From positions 1-34,135 of the IMG/VR virus record IMGVR_UViG_3300027538_000007: a stretch of DNA of 34,135 bases; one strand, given 5' to 3'. Every line of letters starts with the position of its first letter. Within the stretch, counting starts at the first letter, position 1. The notes beneath the pieces are model-generated. The model had not been told where the DNA came from. It worked only from the letters and a program-made list of their open reading frames with translations, and did no database searches. This document shows, in pieces, positions 23,555 through 29,045 of this stretch. The position numbers and the translations under genes are program-made. This stretch comes from a virus.

Positions 23555-24531
23555 CAACGCACCCCGTTATTCTGCGGCAACGGCGCAACACGCGCCTGGC
23601 CACTGCGGTATGCGTCGCTACGCTCCAGACCGTCACCCAGACGCTGGGCCATCGCCATAGCTTCCTTGTACTTACCGTCGTACAGGGCAATGATGTCAGC
23701 CTCACCCTTCATGAAGGTGTATGCCTCAACCAGGCAGCCGTACAGCAACACCGTGTCAAAGTTGTCGCCAAGCCAAGAGGTGCCCTGGGCATTGTTTACC
23801 TGGGTGATCGGGACACTGAAGTCAACCGTAGCCGTGCCACCAAGGTAAGTAGCGTCGGCAGATAGGCTGTCGGCGACCGTGTACAGGCAACCGGAGTTCT
23901 TAATGAATATCTCGTCTACTGCACCGCCAGTCACAATTATGTCGGCCACAGCACCCTGGCCAGTGCCGCCCGTGAGCGGGACGCCGTAATACTTGCCGTT
24001 CGTATACCCAGACCCGCCAACAATAACGCCTAGCGCGTTAATAGAGGACTGCACAATAGATTTGGGGTAGTAGTAAAAGTGCAGTTCAACAGGGTAGTTG
24101 CTGTCGGGTGTAGGACCGACAATAAAAGATAGCTCGTTGGTAATAGTGCTGCCAGATACAGTGGGACCAAATAGCGCATAGTACTTGGGCACGCCCGTGT
24201 CCGTGGTCGGATTGGGGTATGCCTGCCGGATGAAGTTAACGTCTTTGTTGAGCAAGTACTCGTACGACCCGTTGACGATGACCGCCAGTGAATACGTAGA
24301 GAGATAGTCGTCAGGCGCAGACAGATAGGGTATGGTCGATGTCAGGGTGCCCGTCATGTTTTTACGCAACGACGGGAACTGAACTGTGTTGTAGATGCGC
24401 TGCTCTGCCTGCTCGATGAAACGGTTGATCTGAGCGTTTGGCCCAATCACCGTCCCGTTCGAGAGGTACGTATCCGGGAACGCGTTCTCGGTGTACGACT
24501 GAATAGCAGAAACAAGTTCGCTGTAGTTCAT
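23554..24531 (-). CDS. Phage neck adaptor protein with inserted beta-domain
   Basis: 325 aa. The N-terminus (MNYSELVSAIQSYTENAF, then NRFIEQAEQRIYNTVQFPSL) and the C-terminal GTSWLGDNFDTVLLYGCLVE followed by AYTFMKGEADI are the marks of an adaptor family common in aquatic short-tailed phages. The core is interrupted at about residues 166-246 by a Gly-rich beta-module (VIVGGSGYTNGKYYGVPLTG; GGAVDEIFIKNSGCLYTV), after which the core strand pattern resumes. Adaptors of this kind form a ring below the portal. The start follows the previous stop by one base with a weak TTGAG site, so translation is probably coupled. The core call is sound; the insert has no known role. Confidence 0.72.
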   Translation of the reverse strand: MNYSELVSAIQSYTENAFPDTYLSNGTVIGPNAQINRFIEQAEQRIYNTVQFPSLRKNMTGTLTSTIPYLSAPDDYLSTYSLAVIVNGSYEYLLNKDVNFIRQAYPNPTTDTGVPKYYALFGPTVSGSTITNELSFIVGPTPDSNYPVELHFYYYPKSIVQSSINALGVIVGGSGYTNGKYYGVPLTGGTGQGAVADIIVTGGAVDEIFIKNSGCLYTVADSLSADATYLGGTATVDFSVPITQVNNAQGTSWLGDNFDTVLLYGCLVEAYTFMKGEADIIALYDGKYKEAMAMAQRLGDGLERSDAYRSGQARVAPLPQNNGVR

Positions 24532-24532
24532 C

Positions 24533-24733
24533 TCAAGCCATCGGCCCGCGAGCCATCACGCCTTTGGTAGCGCACCCGGTACCACGGATTTTGATACCGT
24601 CAGTCTTGGTGCCTTTGTAGTCGTTACTGTGAATATTGGCGACAGCCACGTTGGCGTCACGCAAATATTTTTTGTTGTTCTCCACGCCAACGACGGGAGA
24701 AGCGGTTTTTGTGGGTTGCTTGTATGTTGCCAT
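24533..24733 (-). CDS. Small basic protein with RGTG-ATKG C-terminal motif
   Basis: 66 aa, basic and probably unstructured at the front (MATYKQPTKTASPVVGVENN). The C-terminus is TDGIKIRGTGCATKGVMARG followed by PMA. It is preceded by GGAGG eight bases upstream, within the end of the previous gene. The DGI-x-x-RG-x-x-ATKG string is similar to the ends of the 147-aa and 131-aa proteins of this window (DGIAVRGKTKG, DGVATKGKTKG). Such tiny proteins next to neck genes are frequent in aquatic phages. It may be a virion part or a DNA-binding packaging aid because of its charge; that is speculation. Confidence 0.55.
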   Translation of the reverse strand: MATYKQPTKTASPVVGVENNKKYLRDANVAVANIHSNDYKGTKTDGIKIRGTGCATKGVMARGPMA

Positions 24734-24734
24734 C

Positions 24735-24926
24735 TCAGCCTCCGCGACCAGAGCTGCGTTGATTAGCAGCGCGAGCCAGGTTACGGCCCATTGACATCAT
24801 GGCCTTGGAGGTCACGCCGCCCTTAGCCAGTTTGGTCGGGGCCTTGCCCGGGTGCATGCGAGCTTCGTGCTTGTGCACGGCGGATGCCACCATTTTCTTG
24901 TCTTGCGCCAGGTCTTTCTTGTCCAT
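24735..24926 (-). CDS. Small basic protein, unknown
   Basis: 63 aa, very basic: DKKDLAQDKKMVASAVHKHE, then ARMHPGKAPTKLAKGGVTSK and a GRNLARAANQRSSGRGG tail. The N-terminal half should be one amphipathic helix. A LAKGGVT stretch carries the xxGGx pattern also seen in other proteins of this window. The start is supported by AAGGAG six bases upstream. It lies between the four-cysteine protein and the 66-aa protein, with gaps of 10 and 1 bases. No family name is known to me. A role in packaged-DNA binding or neck assembly is possible but not shown. Confidence 0.55.
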   Translation of the reverse strand: MDKKDLAQDKKMVASAVHKHEARMHPGKAPTKLAKGGVTSKAMMSMGRNLARAANQRSSGRGG

Positions 24927-24936
24927 GATCGACTCC

Positions 24937-25365
24937 TTACGTCGTTACTACCGTTACTGTACCAAGTTCTACGCGGGACACCAAGTTATTTGGTGTTTCA
25001 ACCGACGTAAAAAACGTTGATCCGCCAACCGGATTCCACCCCCACTGAATTACACGTGAGCCGCCAGACGGTGTGCCGTTCTCATCCGGGCCCGTGCCCA
25101 CTACCTCAGTGATCTGCAAGCCCGTGTTGCCGCCCAACAAATACGTGATGTCAGGACGAGGATCGCGGACACCCTGCGGGTCATCAACCGGGTACATGCC
25201 CAGCTGCAACTGCGGATGGTCCGGGTCCCAGCACGTGCTGCACACTTTCAGCTGGTACGGCTTGGTCTTGATGATCTCCGTCTTCAACTGGTGCAGCTTA
25301 AACCGGAAGTTACACCGGTCACACTGCGCAATCGAGTTCTTGCCGGACGAAAACCGGTTGCCCAT
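24937..25365 (-). CDS. Putative zinc-binding neck/tail protein
   Basis: 142 aa. The N-terminal 50 residues hold two CxxC pairs, Cys15/Cys18 (QCDRCNFRF) and Cys42/Cys45 (VCSTCWDPDH), 23 residues apart. This is the layout of a zinc ribbon such as those in tail-completion and neck proteins. The rest is a beta-rich region (QLQLGMYPVDDPQGVRDPRP; TYLLGGNTGLQITEVVG; VETPNNLVSRVELGTVTVVT). The ATG overlaps the gp4-like adaptor stop (TAATG, 25367-25363), so the two are translated together. The zinc is inferred from the cysteines. A structural role at the portal end is more likely than DNA regulation, given the gene order. Confidence 0.65.
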   Translation of the reverse strand: MGNRFSSGKNSIAQCDRCNFRFKLHQLKTEIIKTKPYQLKVCSTCWDPDHPQLQLGMYPVDDPQGVRDPRPDITYLLGGNTGLQITEVVGTGPDENGTPSGGSRVIQWGWNPVGGSTFFTSVETPNNLVSRVELGTVTVVTT

Positions 25366-26318
25366 TACGTACCGCCCCCTATGAACATCTGGCGCGGCAC
25401 AAGCCGGATTGCTGCTCGTTCTTGATCCTCATCGGCTGCCGTCATCCACGCCTCGTCATACTGGGCTTTTAGGATCGCCAGGCGCTCCATGCCACCAGGC
25501 ACCTTGAGCGCGATGTAGTAGGCCAGGCCAGCGGCCAGACAGGGGATAAACCGGAACGGGACGTCAGCGATATTCACGCCACTGCCAGCATCCTGAATAC
25601 GGCGCATACGCCAGTAGACGAACTGATACTGGGTCCCGGGGTCCGGCGTTGGCCAGACCGTAATTGACTGCTTCTGGGTCAGCTTGATGGCCGTACCGGA
25701 AGGGATTGAGGCCGCCGTGGTACCGTCTTGGCCCCGGCAGCAGTTGTATAGATAGAACGGTGCTCCGTCCTGGGGGTTGCTGGTCTCGTTGTAGCTGATC
25801 AGCTCGGTGCCAATCGTCAAGAAACCTGCTGTGGGCAGACCCGCCAGGGTTGAGACCTGGATTGTCGTTGCGTTTGCTGCCGTCGTCCCACCCGTCGTGG
25901 TGGCAGAAGTCAGCGCTGTATTGGCCGTCAAACGCTGAATCCAGACCTGGATGGGGCGCCCGGTTGTCAGTTTGTTGGGGATCGTCGCGTAGGTAGAAAC
26001 ACTAATACGCGTGATGGTGAGGTCCGCCTGATTGCTGGGCTGGTTTGCCTGGGTACGAATCACATGGTCCAGGATGTCTACCGTGTCGTCAGGCAGTGCA
26101 TACGTGGGTTGTCCGGTCACCAGATTGATGGTGTTTTGCTCGAACGTCCACATGTTGACGCCACGGTTGGCCCAATCTGCAAACAAAAGATTTAACGACC
26201 GACGTGCGGTGCGCAGGTCGTAGCCCGTGCGAAGCTCGGAGCCTGCACGCTCAAACGCTTCCTCGACGATCTCAGACAGGTCGAGGTTGAATGCTGCTAC
26301 GCCGGACGTTGTTGCCAT
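25365..26318 (-). CDS. P22 gp4-like head-completion adaptor with inserted beta-domain
   Basis: 317 aa; P22 gp4 is ~166 aa, so this protein is much larger. The helical front (FNLDLSEIVEEAFERAGSEL, then DLRTARRSLNLLFADWANRG) and VTGQPTYALPDDTVDILD are typical of the gp4-like family. The strand GRPIQVWIQRL (120-130) normally runs on to something like QSITVWPTPDPGTQYQFVYW (218-236), but here about 85 residues are placed between them (GTTAANATTIQVSTLAGLPT, FLTIGTELISYNET, YNCCRGQDGTTAASIPSGTA). The C-terminal helices (FRFIPCLAAGLAYYIALKVP) close the family fold. It attaches below the portal after packaging. The start overlaps the previous stop (TAATG). Confidence 0.75.
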   Translation of the reverse strand: MATTSGVAAFNLDLSEIVEEAFERAGSELRTGYDLRTARRSLNLLFADWANRGVNMWTFEQNTINLVTGQPTYALPDDTVDILDHVIRTQANQPSNQADLTITRISVSTYATIPNKLTTGRPIQVWIQRLTANTALTSATTTGGTTAANATTIQVSTLAGLPTAGFLTIGTELISYNETSNPQDGAPFYLYNCCRGQDGTTAASIPSGTAIKLTQKQSITVWPTPDPGTQYQFVYWRMRRIQDAGSGVNIADVPFRFIPCLAAGLAYYIALKVPGGMERLAILKAQYDEAWMTAADEDQERAAIRLVPRQMFIGGGT

Positions 26319-26551
26319 TATCTGAACCCTGCTGTTTTCTTGGCAATTGATTTGGGCTGCGCGACAAACTGTTTGCCCGCCGCCTTGCCTGCGCGTTTCG
26401 CTTTGGTGGTGGCTGCGTACTCCGCAGGGCTCAGGGCTTTGATGGCCTTCTCAGGCAGGTACCGCTCCCCCGTCTTGGAAGACGGTTTGCCGGACTTGGT
26501 GCGCCACTTCTGGTCGCCCCAATCCTTCAGGGATTTCTGCGGTGCTTTCAT
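26318..26551 (-). CDS. Small lysine-rich conserved protein (KWRTKSGKP type)
   Basis: 77 aa, very basic. The order is SLKDWGDQKWRTKSGKPSS, then TGERYLPEKAIKALSPAEYA and ATTKAKRAGKAAGKQFVAQP, then KSIAKKTAGFR. I recognise this pattern from aquatic phage genomes and from some virus and bacterial proteins of unknown function; from memory it may be DUF5872, which I cannot verify. AAGGA lies five bases upstream of the ATG. The next gene's ATG overlaps its stop as TAATG (26320-26316), so it is coupled to the gp4-like adaptor. The charge suggests nucleic-acid contact; the fold is probably small and helical. Confidence 0.6.
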   Translation of the reverse strand: MKAPQKSLKDWGDQKWRTKSGKPSSKTGERYLPEKAIKALSPAEYAATTKAKRAGKAAGKQFVAQPKSIAKKTAGFR

Positions 26552-26552
26552 C

Positions 26553-26828
26553 TCAGTCCTTGTACCCGCCGCCAGCTTCCTTGTACTTCTTGGCCACCAG
26601 CTGCGCCTTACGCGCAGACCACTGACCCGCCTTGGTACCGTGGGTTGCCGCAGCTTTTACCTGCGACACAATGCGTTTGCGCAAGCCTGGCTTCGTGTAG
26701 TTGCCCGCAGCGTTGACTTTGCCGCCCTCAGCATACTGCGTGAAGTCAGTGTCGTCTCGACGTGCTTTTTTCACGCCCTTGGGCATCTTGGAGGGAGCGA
26801 TGGCCCCCATCCCACGGGAGGCCATCAT
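26553..26828 (-). CDS. Small lysine-rich conserved protein (WSARKAQLVAKKY type)
   Basis: 91 aa. The front is a disordered basic stretch (PSKMPKGVKKARRDD), then a YAEGGKVNAAGNYTKPGLRK segment, then GTKAGQWSARKAQLVAKKYK and EAGGGYKD at the end. The QWSARKAQLxxxxYxxxGGGY pattern is one I know from many phage and some bacterial small proteins of unknown function. It includes a GG pair (AEGGKV) of the type seen in six other proteins here. The start is one of two consecutive ATGs at 26828 and 26825, with a weak AAAGG site far upstream. It lies 1 base from each neighbour. The function is unknown; a DNA-binding or head-packing role would fit its charge. Confidence 0.6.
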   Translation of the reverse strand: MMASRGMGAIAPSKMPKGVKKARRDDTDFTQYAEGGKVNAAGNYTKPGLRKRIVSQVKAAATHGTKAGQWSARKAQLVAKKYKEAGGGYKD

Positions 26829-26829
26829 T

Positions 26830-27225
26830 TCAGCACTTGCCTTTTGCGTAGCCGCCCTTGTTCATGCCAAGCGGCTTGCTCCCGCTCATGACAATCTGTT
26901 TGCCCTTGGTTTTACCCTTGGTTGCAACGCCGTCTTTGCTGGGGGCTGCGGTCTTGACTGCGCCCATCTTGGCCTTGGTGATACCACCGGAAGACATCTT
27001 TTTCATATAACCACCTTCTGAGAAAAGTGCCGACTTCCCGTGATCGGTTTTCGGCTTGTTGAGACCTTGTTGGTTGGCCCGGCCCCCGGTGCCAAACTTT
27101 TTACCTTTATCCGCCGCAGCGAACTCTTTGCCCACAGACTGTGGGACACCTACCTTCTTTGAAAAAGCCGGGTTATGCGCCACGGCTTCCATGAAGTTGT
27201 GCTGTTTACGACTAGTTGAGGGCAC
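26830..27225 (-). CDS. Small basic protein with repeated GKTKG and GG motifs
   Basis: 131 aa from a GTG at 27225. I choose this start because GGGAG lies 7 bases upstream and the reading PSTSRKQHNFMEAVAHNPAF matches the entry I know for this family; an ATG at 27252 is possible but would overlap the previous gene by 41 bases. Residues 8-40 (NFMEAVAHNPAFSKKVGVPQ, then SVGKEFAAADKGKKF) look like a small helical domain. The tail is basic and disordered: SEGGYMKKMSSGGITKAKMG, then SKDGVATKGKTKGKQIVMSG and GMNKGGYAKGKC. It shares the DG-x-A-x-x-GKTKG string with the next gene downstream, the 147-aa protein. The function is unknown. Confidence 0.6.
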   Translation of the reverse strand: MPSTSRKQHNFMEAVAHNPAFSKKVGVPQSVGKEFAAADKGKKFGTGGRANQQGLNKPKTDHGKSALFSEGGYMKKMSSGGITKAKMGAVKTAAPSKDGVATKGKTKGKQIVMSGSKPLGMNKGGYAKGKC

Positions 27226-27466
27226 TTCTTGACTCCCGGATGAACATGTCAATCTTGTCGTTCAACTTGTCGAACCGGCTGTCGATGTGCGCCACAATCT
27301 TGTCGATCTCCGCCTGTGTCACGTTGTCCCGAGCGATCTCCTCCCGCGTCCTGTTCAACAGGATCGTGATTCGTACCAGCTCCGCCGACTTTTCCTTCAG
27401 ATTCCAACCTAGTAACCCGATGAATGTAGTCAGCAAGACGTTCCACAGCATCATCTCCATTGTCAC
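27212..27466 (-). CDS. Small membrane protein with C-terminal coiled coil
   Basis: 84 aa from GTG at 27466 (GTGA overlap with the previous stop). An in-frame ATG at 27460 is equally plausible and is the usual entry for this kind of protein. One membrane segment at about 6-22 (MLWNVLLTTFIGLLGWN) is followed by a charged helix (KEKSAELVRITILLNRTREE; IDKIVAHIDSRFDKLNDKID). No signal peptide cleavage site is visible. It is an N-in or N-out single-pass protein with an ~60-residue coiled coil. It resembles small membrane proteins common in aquatic phage operons. Among basic, soluble neighbours it is the only membrane protein of the block. The role is unknown; envelope contact or a second lysis function is possible. 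Confidence 0.6.
   Translation of the reverse strand: MTMEMMLWNVLLTTFIGLLGWNLKEKSAELVRITILLNRTREEIARDNVTQAEIDKIVAHIDSRFDKLNDKIDMFIRESRSALN
27233..27237 (-). promoter_or_regulatory. Ribosome binding site that decides the GTG start of the 131-aa gene
   Basis: GGGAG on the minus strand (27237-27233), with 7 bases to the GTG at 27225-27223. It lies inside the end of the upstream 84-aa membrane-protein gene and favours this start over the ATG at 27252. Confidence 0.55.
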
Positions 27467-27906
27467 ACCATTCGGCCTTTGGTCTTGCCTCTGACCGCAA
27501 TACCGTCAGCACGCTTGGATGCGGAAGAGACGGAGCCGCCTTTTTTCATACCAGTCAATTCACGAATTTTGCCGCGCACACTAGTGTCTTTTACACCGCG
27601 AGTTTCACGCTTGTACTGATCCGCAAGTTCGCTAATTTTTTGACGCTCATCGGACAAAACTTTTTTAGCGTATGGCCGTAAGCTGTCGCCTTCTTCAGCT
27701 TCATCAGACGCGTAACTCCGTATAGCGTACCCCATGGGTTGCTCACCCGCAGCAAGCCGCGCCGCATCAGAAGCAGGGGGCAACTTGCTTTTAGCGGAAG
27801 GAATCCTTCCCCCAACAGGTTCTGACGGAATACGCATGTACTGCCCCAGTTTTTCTTCTGGAGAAACTTTTCCGCCATTATCAAACTTGCGTTTGTAAGC
27901 ACCCAT
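27463..27906 (-). CDS. Basic protein with RADGIAVRGKTKG C-terminus
   Basis: 147 aa, basic. It begins GAYKRKFDNGGKVSPEEKLG (with a GG pair at 11-12), continues through a low-complexity middle (PSAKSKLPPASDAARLAAGE), then a helical part (YAKKVLSDERQKISELADQY) and ends KKGGSVSSASKRADGIAVRG followed by KTKGRMV. The last 14 residues resemble the ending of the 131-aa protein (DGVATKGKTKGKQI) and the 66-aa protein. GAGGT lies 4-8 bases upstream of the ATG. I know this C-terminal string from many aquatic phage small proteins but not a function for it. Confidence 0.58.
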   Translation of the reverse strand: MGAYKRKFDNGGKVSPEEKLGQYMRIPSEPVGGRIPSAKSKLPPASDAARLAAGEQPMGYAIRSYASDEAEEGDSLRPYAKKVLSDERQKISELADQYKRETRGVKDTSVRGKIRELTGMKKGGSVSSASKRADGIAVRGKTKGRMV

Positions 27907-27913
27907 GGTTACC

Positions 27914-28159
27914 TCAGCAGTTCCAGGCCCGAAGGCTCTTGTTGATCCGGCTGTTTGGATCTTTTGCTGTCTTGGCGGAGGTCAGCTTCTTCTTCATACC
28001 ACTCATCCTTGCGCAGAAAGAGTCGCGGCGTGAGCCGCCTTCCGGCTGGGGAGGTTTCAAGTTCATGCCCTGTTTTTTGGCAGAGGCTCGCCCCTTGGCG
28101 TTCAGGCCGCCGTTGGGGTTCTTGCCTTCCTTGCGTTGCCATGCTGGGGATTTAGCCAT
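27914..28159 (-). CDS. Small basic conserved protein (AWQRKEGKNPNGGLN type)
   Basis: 81 aa. The front is well marked: MAKSPAWQRKEGKNPNGGLN, then AKGRASAKKQGMNLKPPQPE and GGSRRDSFCARMSGMKKKLT, ending NSRINKSLRAWNC. The AWQRKxGKNPxGGLNxKGR and NLKPPxPE patterns occur in many phage small proteins; I recall a domain of unknown function (DUF6321) with this look but cannot confirm it. The start overlaps the end of the 96-aa gene by eight bases, with a weak ribosome site. The protein is too basic and small for an enzyme. Its role is unknown. Confidence 0.6.
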   Translation of the reverse strand: MAKSPAWQRKEGKNPNGGLNAKGRASAKKQGMNLKPPQPEGGSRRDSFCARMSGMKKKLTSAKTAKDPNSRINKSLRAWNC

Positions 28160-28442
28160 AGAACACCGTCACTGACGCAATGTTGGTCAACGTGGCGTAG
28201 ATGTTCGTGTAAAAACGCACACCTTCGCCAGGCACCAGTACGTAAAAAGAATTAGGATTTGTGTTAGCCGGGATGTCAATCTCAATGAGTGTCGTCCCGC
28301 CCGAACCGCCGTCCTTGAGCAGCAACGTGCCAGCGGCACTAGCCGTGGCACAGATGGAAAAGCCCTTCACACGTGCAGGCTGAGCGTACACGCTACCCGA
28401 CGCATTTAGGTGGGCTGACTTGACGTCATACTGCATCGTCAT
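28152..28442 (-). CDS. Small beta-sandwich structural protein
   Basis: 96 aa, all beta by pattern: YDVKSAHLNASGSVYAQPAR, then VKGFSICATASAAGTLLLKD, TTLIEIDIPANTNPNSFYVL, VPGEGVRFYTNIYATLTNIA and SVTVFYG. There is no charge-rich tail and no signal peptide. TAGGAGC lies seven bases upstream. The strand order (surface-ready Ig or jelly-roll) matches small virion decoration proteins. It lies downstream of the 151-aa protein by 12 bases. The strand pattern resembles the 130-aa protein at 20671-21063, though the sequences do not match. I infer a structural role from the fold and place. Confidence 0.55.
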   Translation of the reverse strand: MTMQYDVKSAHLNASGSVYAQPARVKGFSICATASAAGTLLLKDGGSGGTTLIEIDIPANTNPNSFYVLVPGEGVRFYTNIYATLTNIASVTVFYG

Positions 28443-28454
28443 GAGATGCTCCTA

Positions 28455-28910
28455 TCAGACGTTTTGCTGGCCGAGCAGGGGATCAACCACAAAATACGTG
28501 ATGTAGCCGCCGACAGTGCCTGCGCCAGAGGTATTGTCCGTCACAGTGACGTAGGACATCTCGGTCAAGGGGGTGCCGGTCACAACAGAACCAACGCTGG
28601 TGGTGCCAACCGTAGCGGCCAGGCCAGAAGCAATCGAAGCGCCGGAAGCGGTGCCAGAGTTGTAGCCGGTGGTGCCCAGATCAAACGTGCCCGTGCCGCC
28701 ATCGTTGATGGAGACAGACAAAACAACTGCGCCAGCGGGGAGAATGAGAGCAGCGCCGCCGTTAGAGACAGTCACGTTAGTGCCAGCAACAGCGGGGGAG
28801 GCGTCAGCAATGTAGAAAGAGGCAGCCATGACGCCGGAACCGCAATATGCGGTACGAGTCTGGTCGCCGCCGCCCGAACGCCAAATACTTTGGGTGGTAG
28901 ACAGAGCCAT
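28455..28910 (-). CDS. Putative head decoration / virion structural protein
   Basis: 151 aa, rich in Thr, Gly, Ala and Val. Readable parts are LSTTQSIWRSGGGDQTRTAY, then SGVMAASFYIADASPAVAGT, GGAALILPAGAVVLSVSIND, GTFDLGTTGYNSGTASGASI and TEMSYVTVTDNTSGAGTVGG; the end is ITYFVVDPLLGQQNV. It has many Ser/Thr and few charges. It is the first gene after the MCP terminator and the TTGATGCAC inverted repeat, and has AAGGA upstream (TAAGGACAATTTATC before the ATG). It probably has its own promoter in the 135-base gap, although no consensus is visible. Similar proteins follow the capsid gene in other phages. Confidence 0.6.
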   Translation of the reverse strand: MALSTTQSIWRSGGGDQTRTAYCGSGVMAASFYIADASPAVAGTNVTVSNGGAALILPAGAVVLSVSINDGGTGTFDLGTTGYNSGTASGASIASGLAATVGTTSVGSVVTGTPLTEMSYVTVTDNTSGAGTVGGYITYFVVDPLLGQQNV

Positions 28911-28937
28911 GATAAATTGTCCTTACGTACAAGATCA

Positions 28938-28980
28938 GTGCATCAATCGGTACGTCGTCTGCCGGGTCAGTTTGATGCAC
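28938..28980. repeat. 9-bp inverted repeat in the MCP-downstream gap
   Basis: GTGCATCAA at 28938-28946 and TTGATGCAC at 28972-28980 are exact inverted copies separated by 25 bases. The pair lies between the MCP terminator and the 151-aa gene, in the largest gap of the window (28911-29045). It could be a regulator binding site or form a second hairpin. It is unlike a Rho-independent terminator because no T-run follows either arm. No other copy was noticed elsewhere in the window. Confidence 0.6.
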
Positions 28981-29018
28981 CGGGAACCCCGGGCTTGATC
29001 GCAATATACAACAAAAGA

Positions 29019-29041
29019 AAAGGGGGCACAAGGCCCCCTTT
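29019..29041 (-). terminator. Rho-independent terminator after the major capsid gene
   Basis: On the minus strand a 9-bp stem (AAAGGGGGC / GCCCCCTTT, arms 29033-29041 and 29019-29027) encloses a 5-base loop and is followed by TCTTTTGTTGT. The stem has six G-C pairs and three A-T pairs. It starts five bases after the MCP stop at 29046 and is the only clear terminator in the window. Its place after the MCP suggests a boundary between capsid genes and later genes, either to set levels or to end a transcript. Readthrough or a new promoter must serve the next genes. Confidence 0.85.
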
Positions 29042-29045
29042 CTGC

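Noticed and set aside
28911-29045. Sigma-70 style promoter in the MCP-downstream gap
   Set aside because: TATATT is present on the minus strand near 29004-29009, but no TTGACA-like box lies at a proper distance and it sits just past the terminator tail; not strong enough to list.
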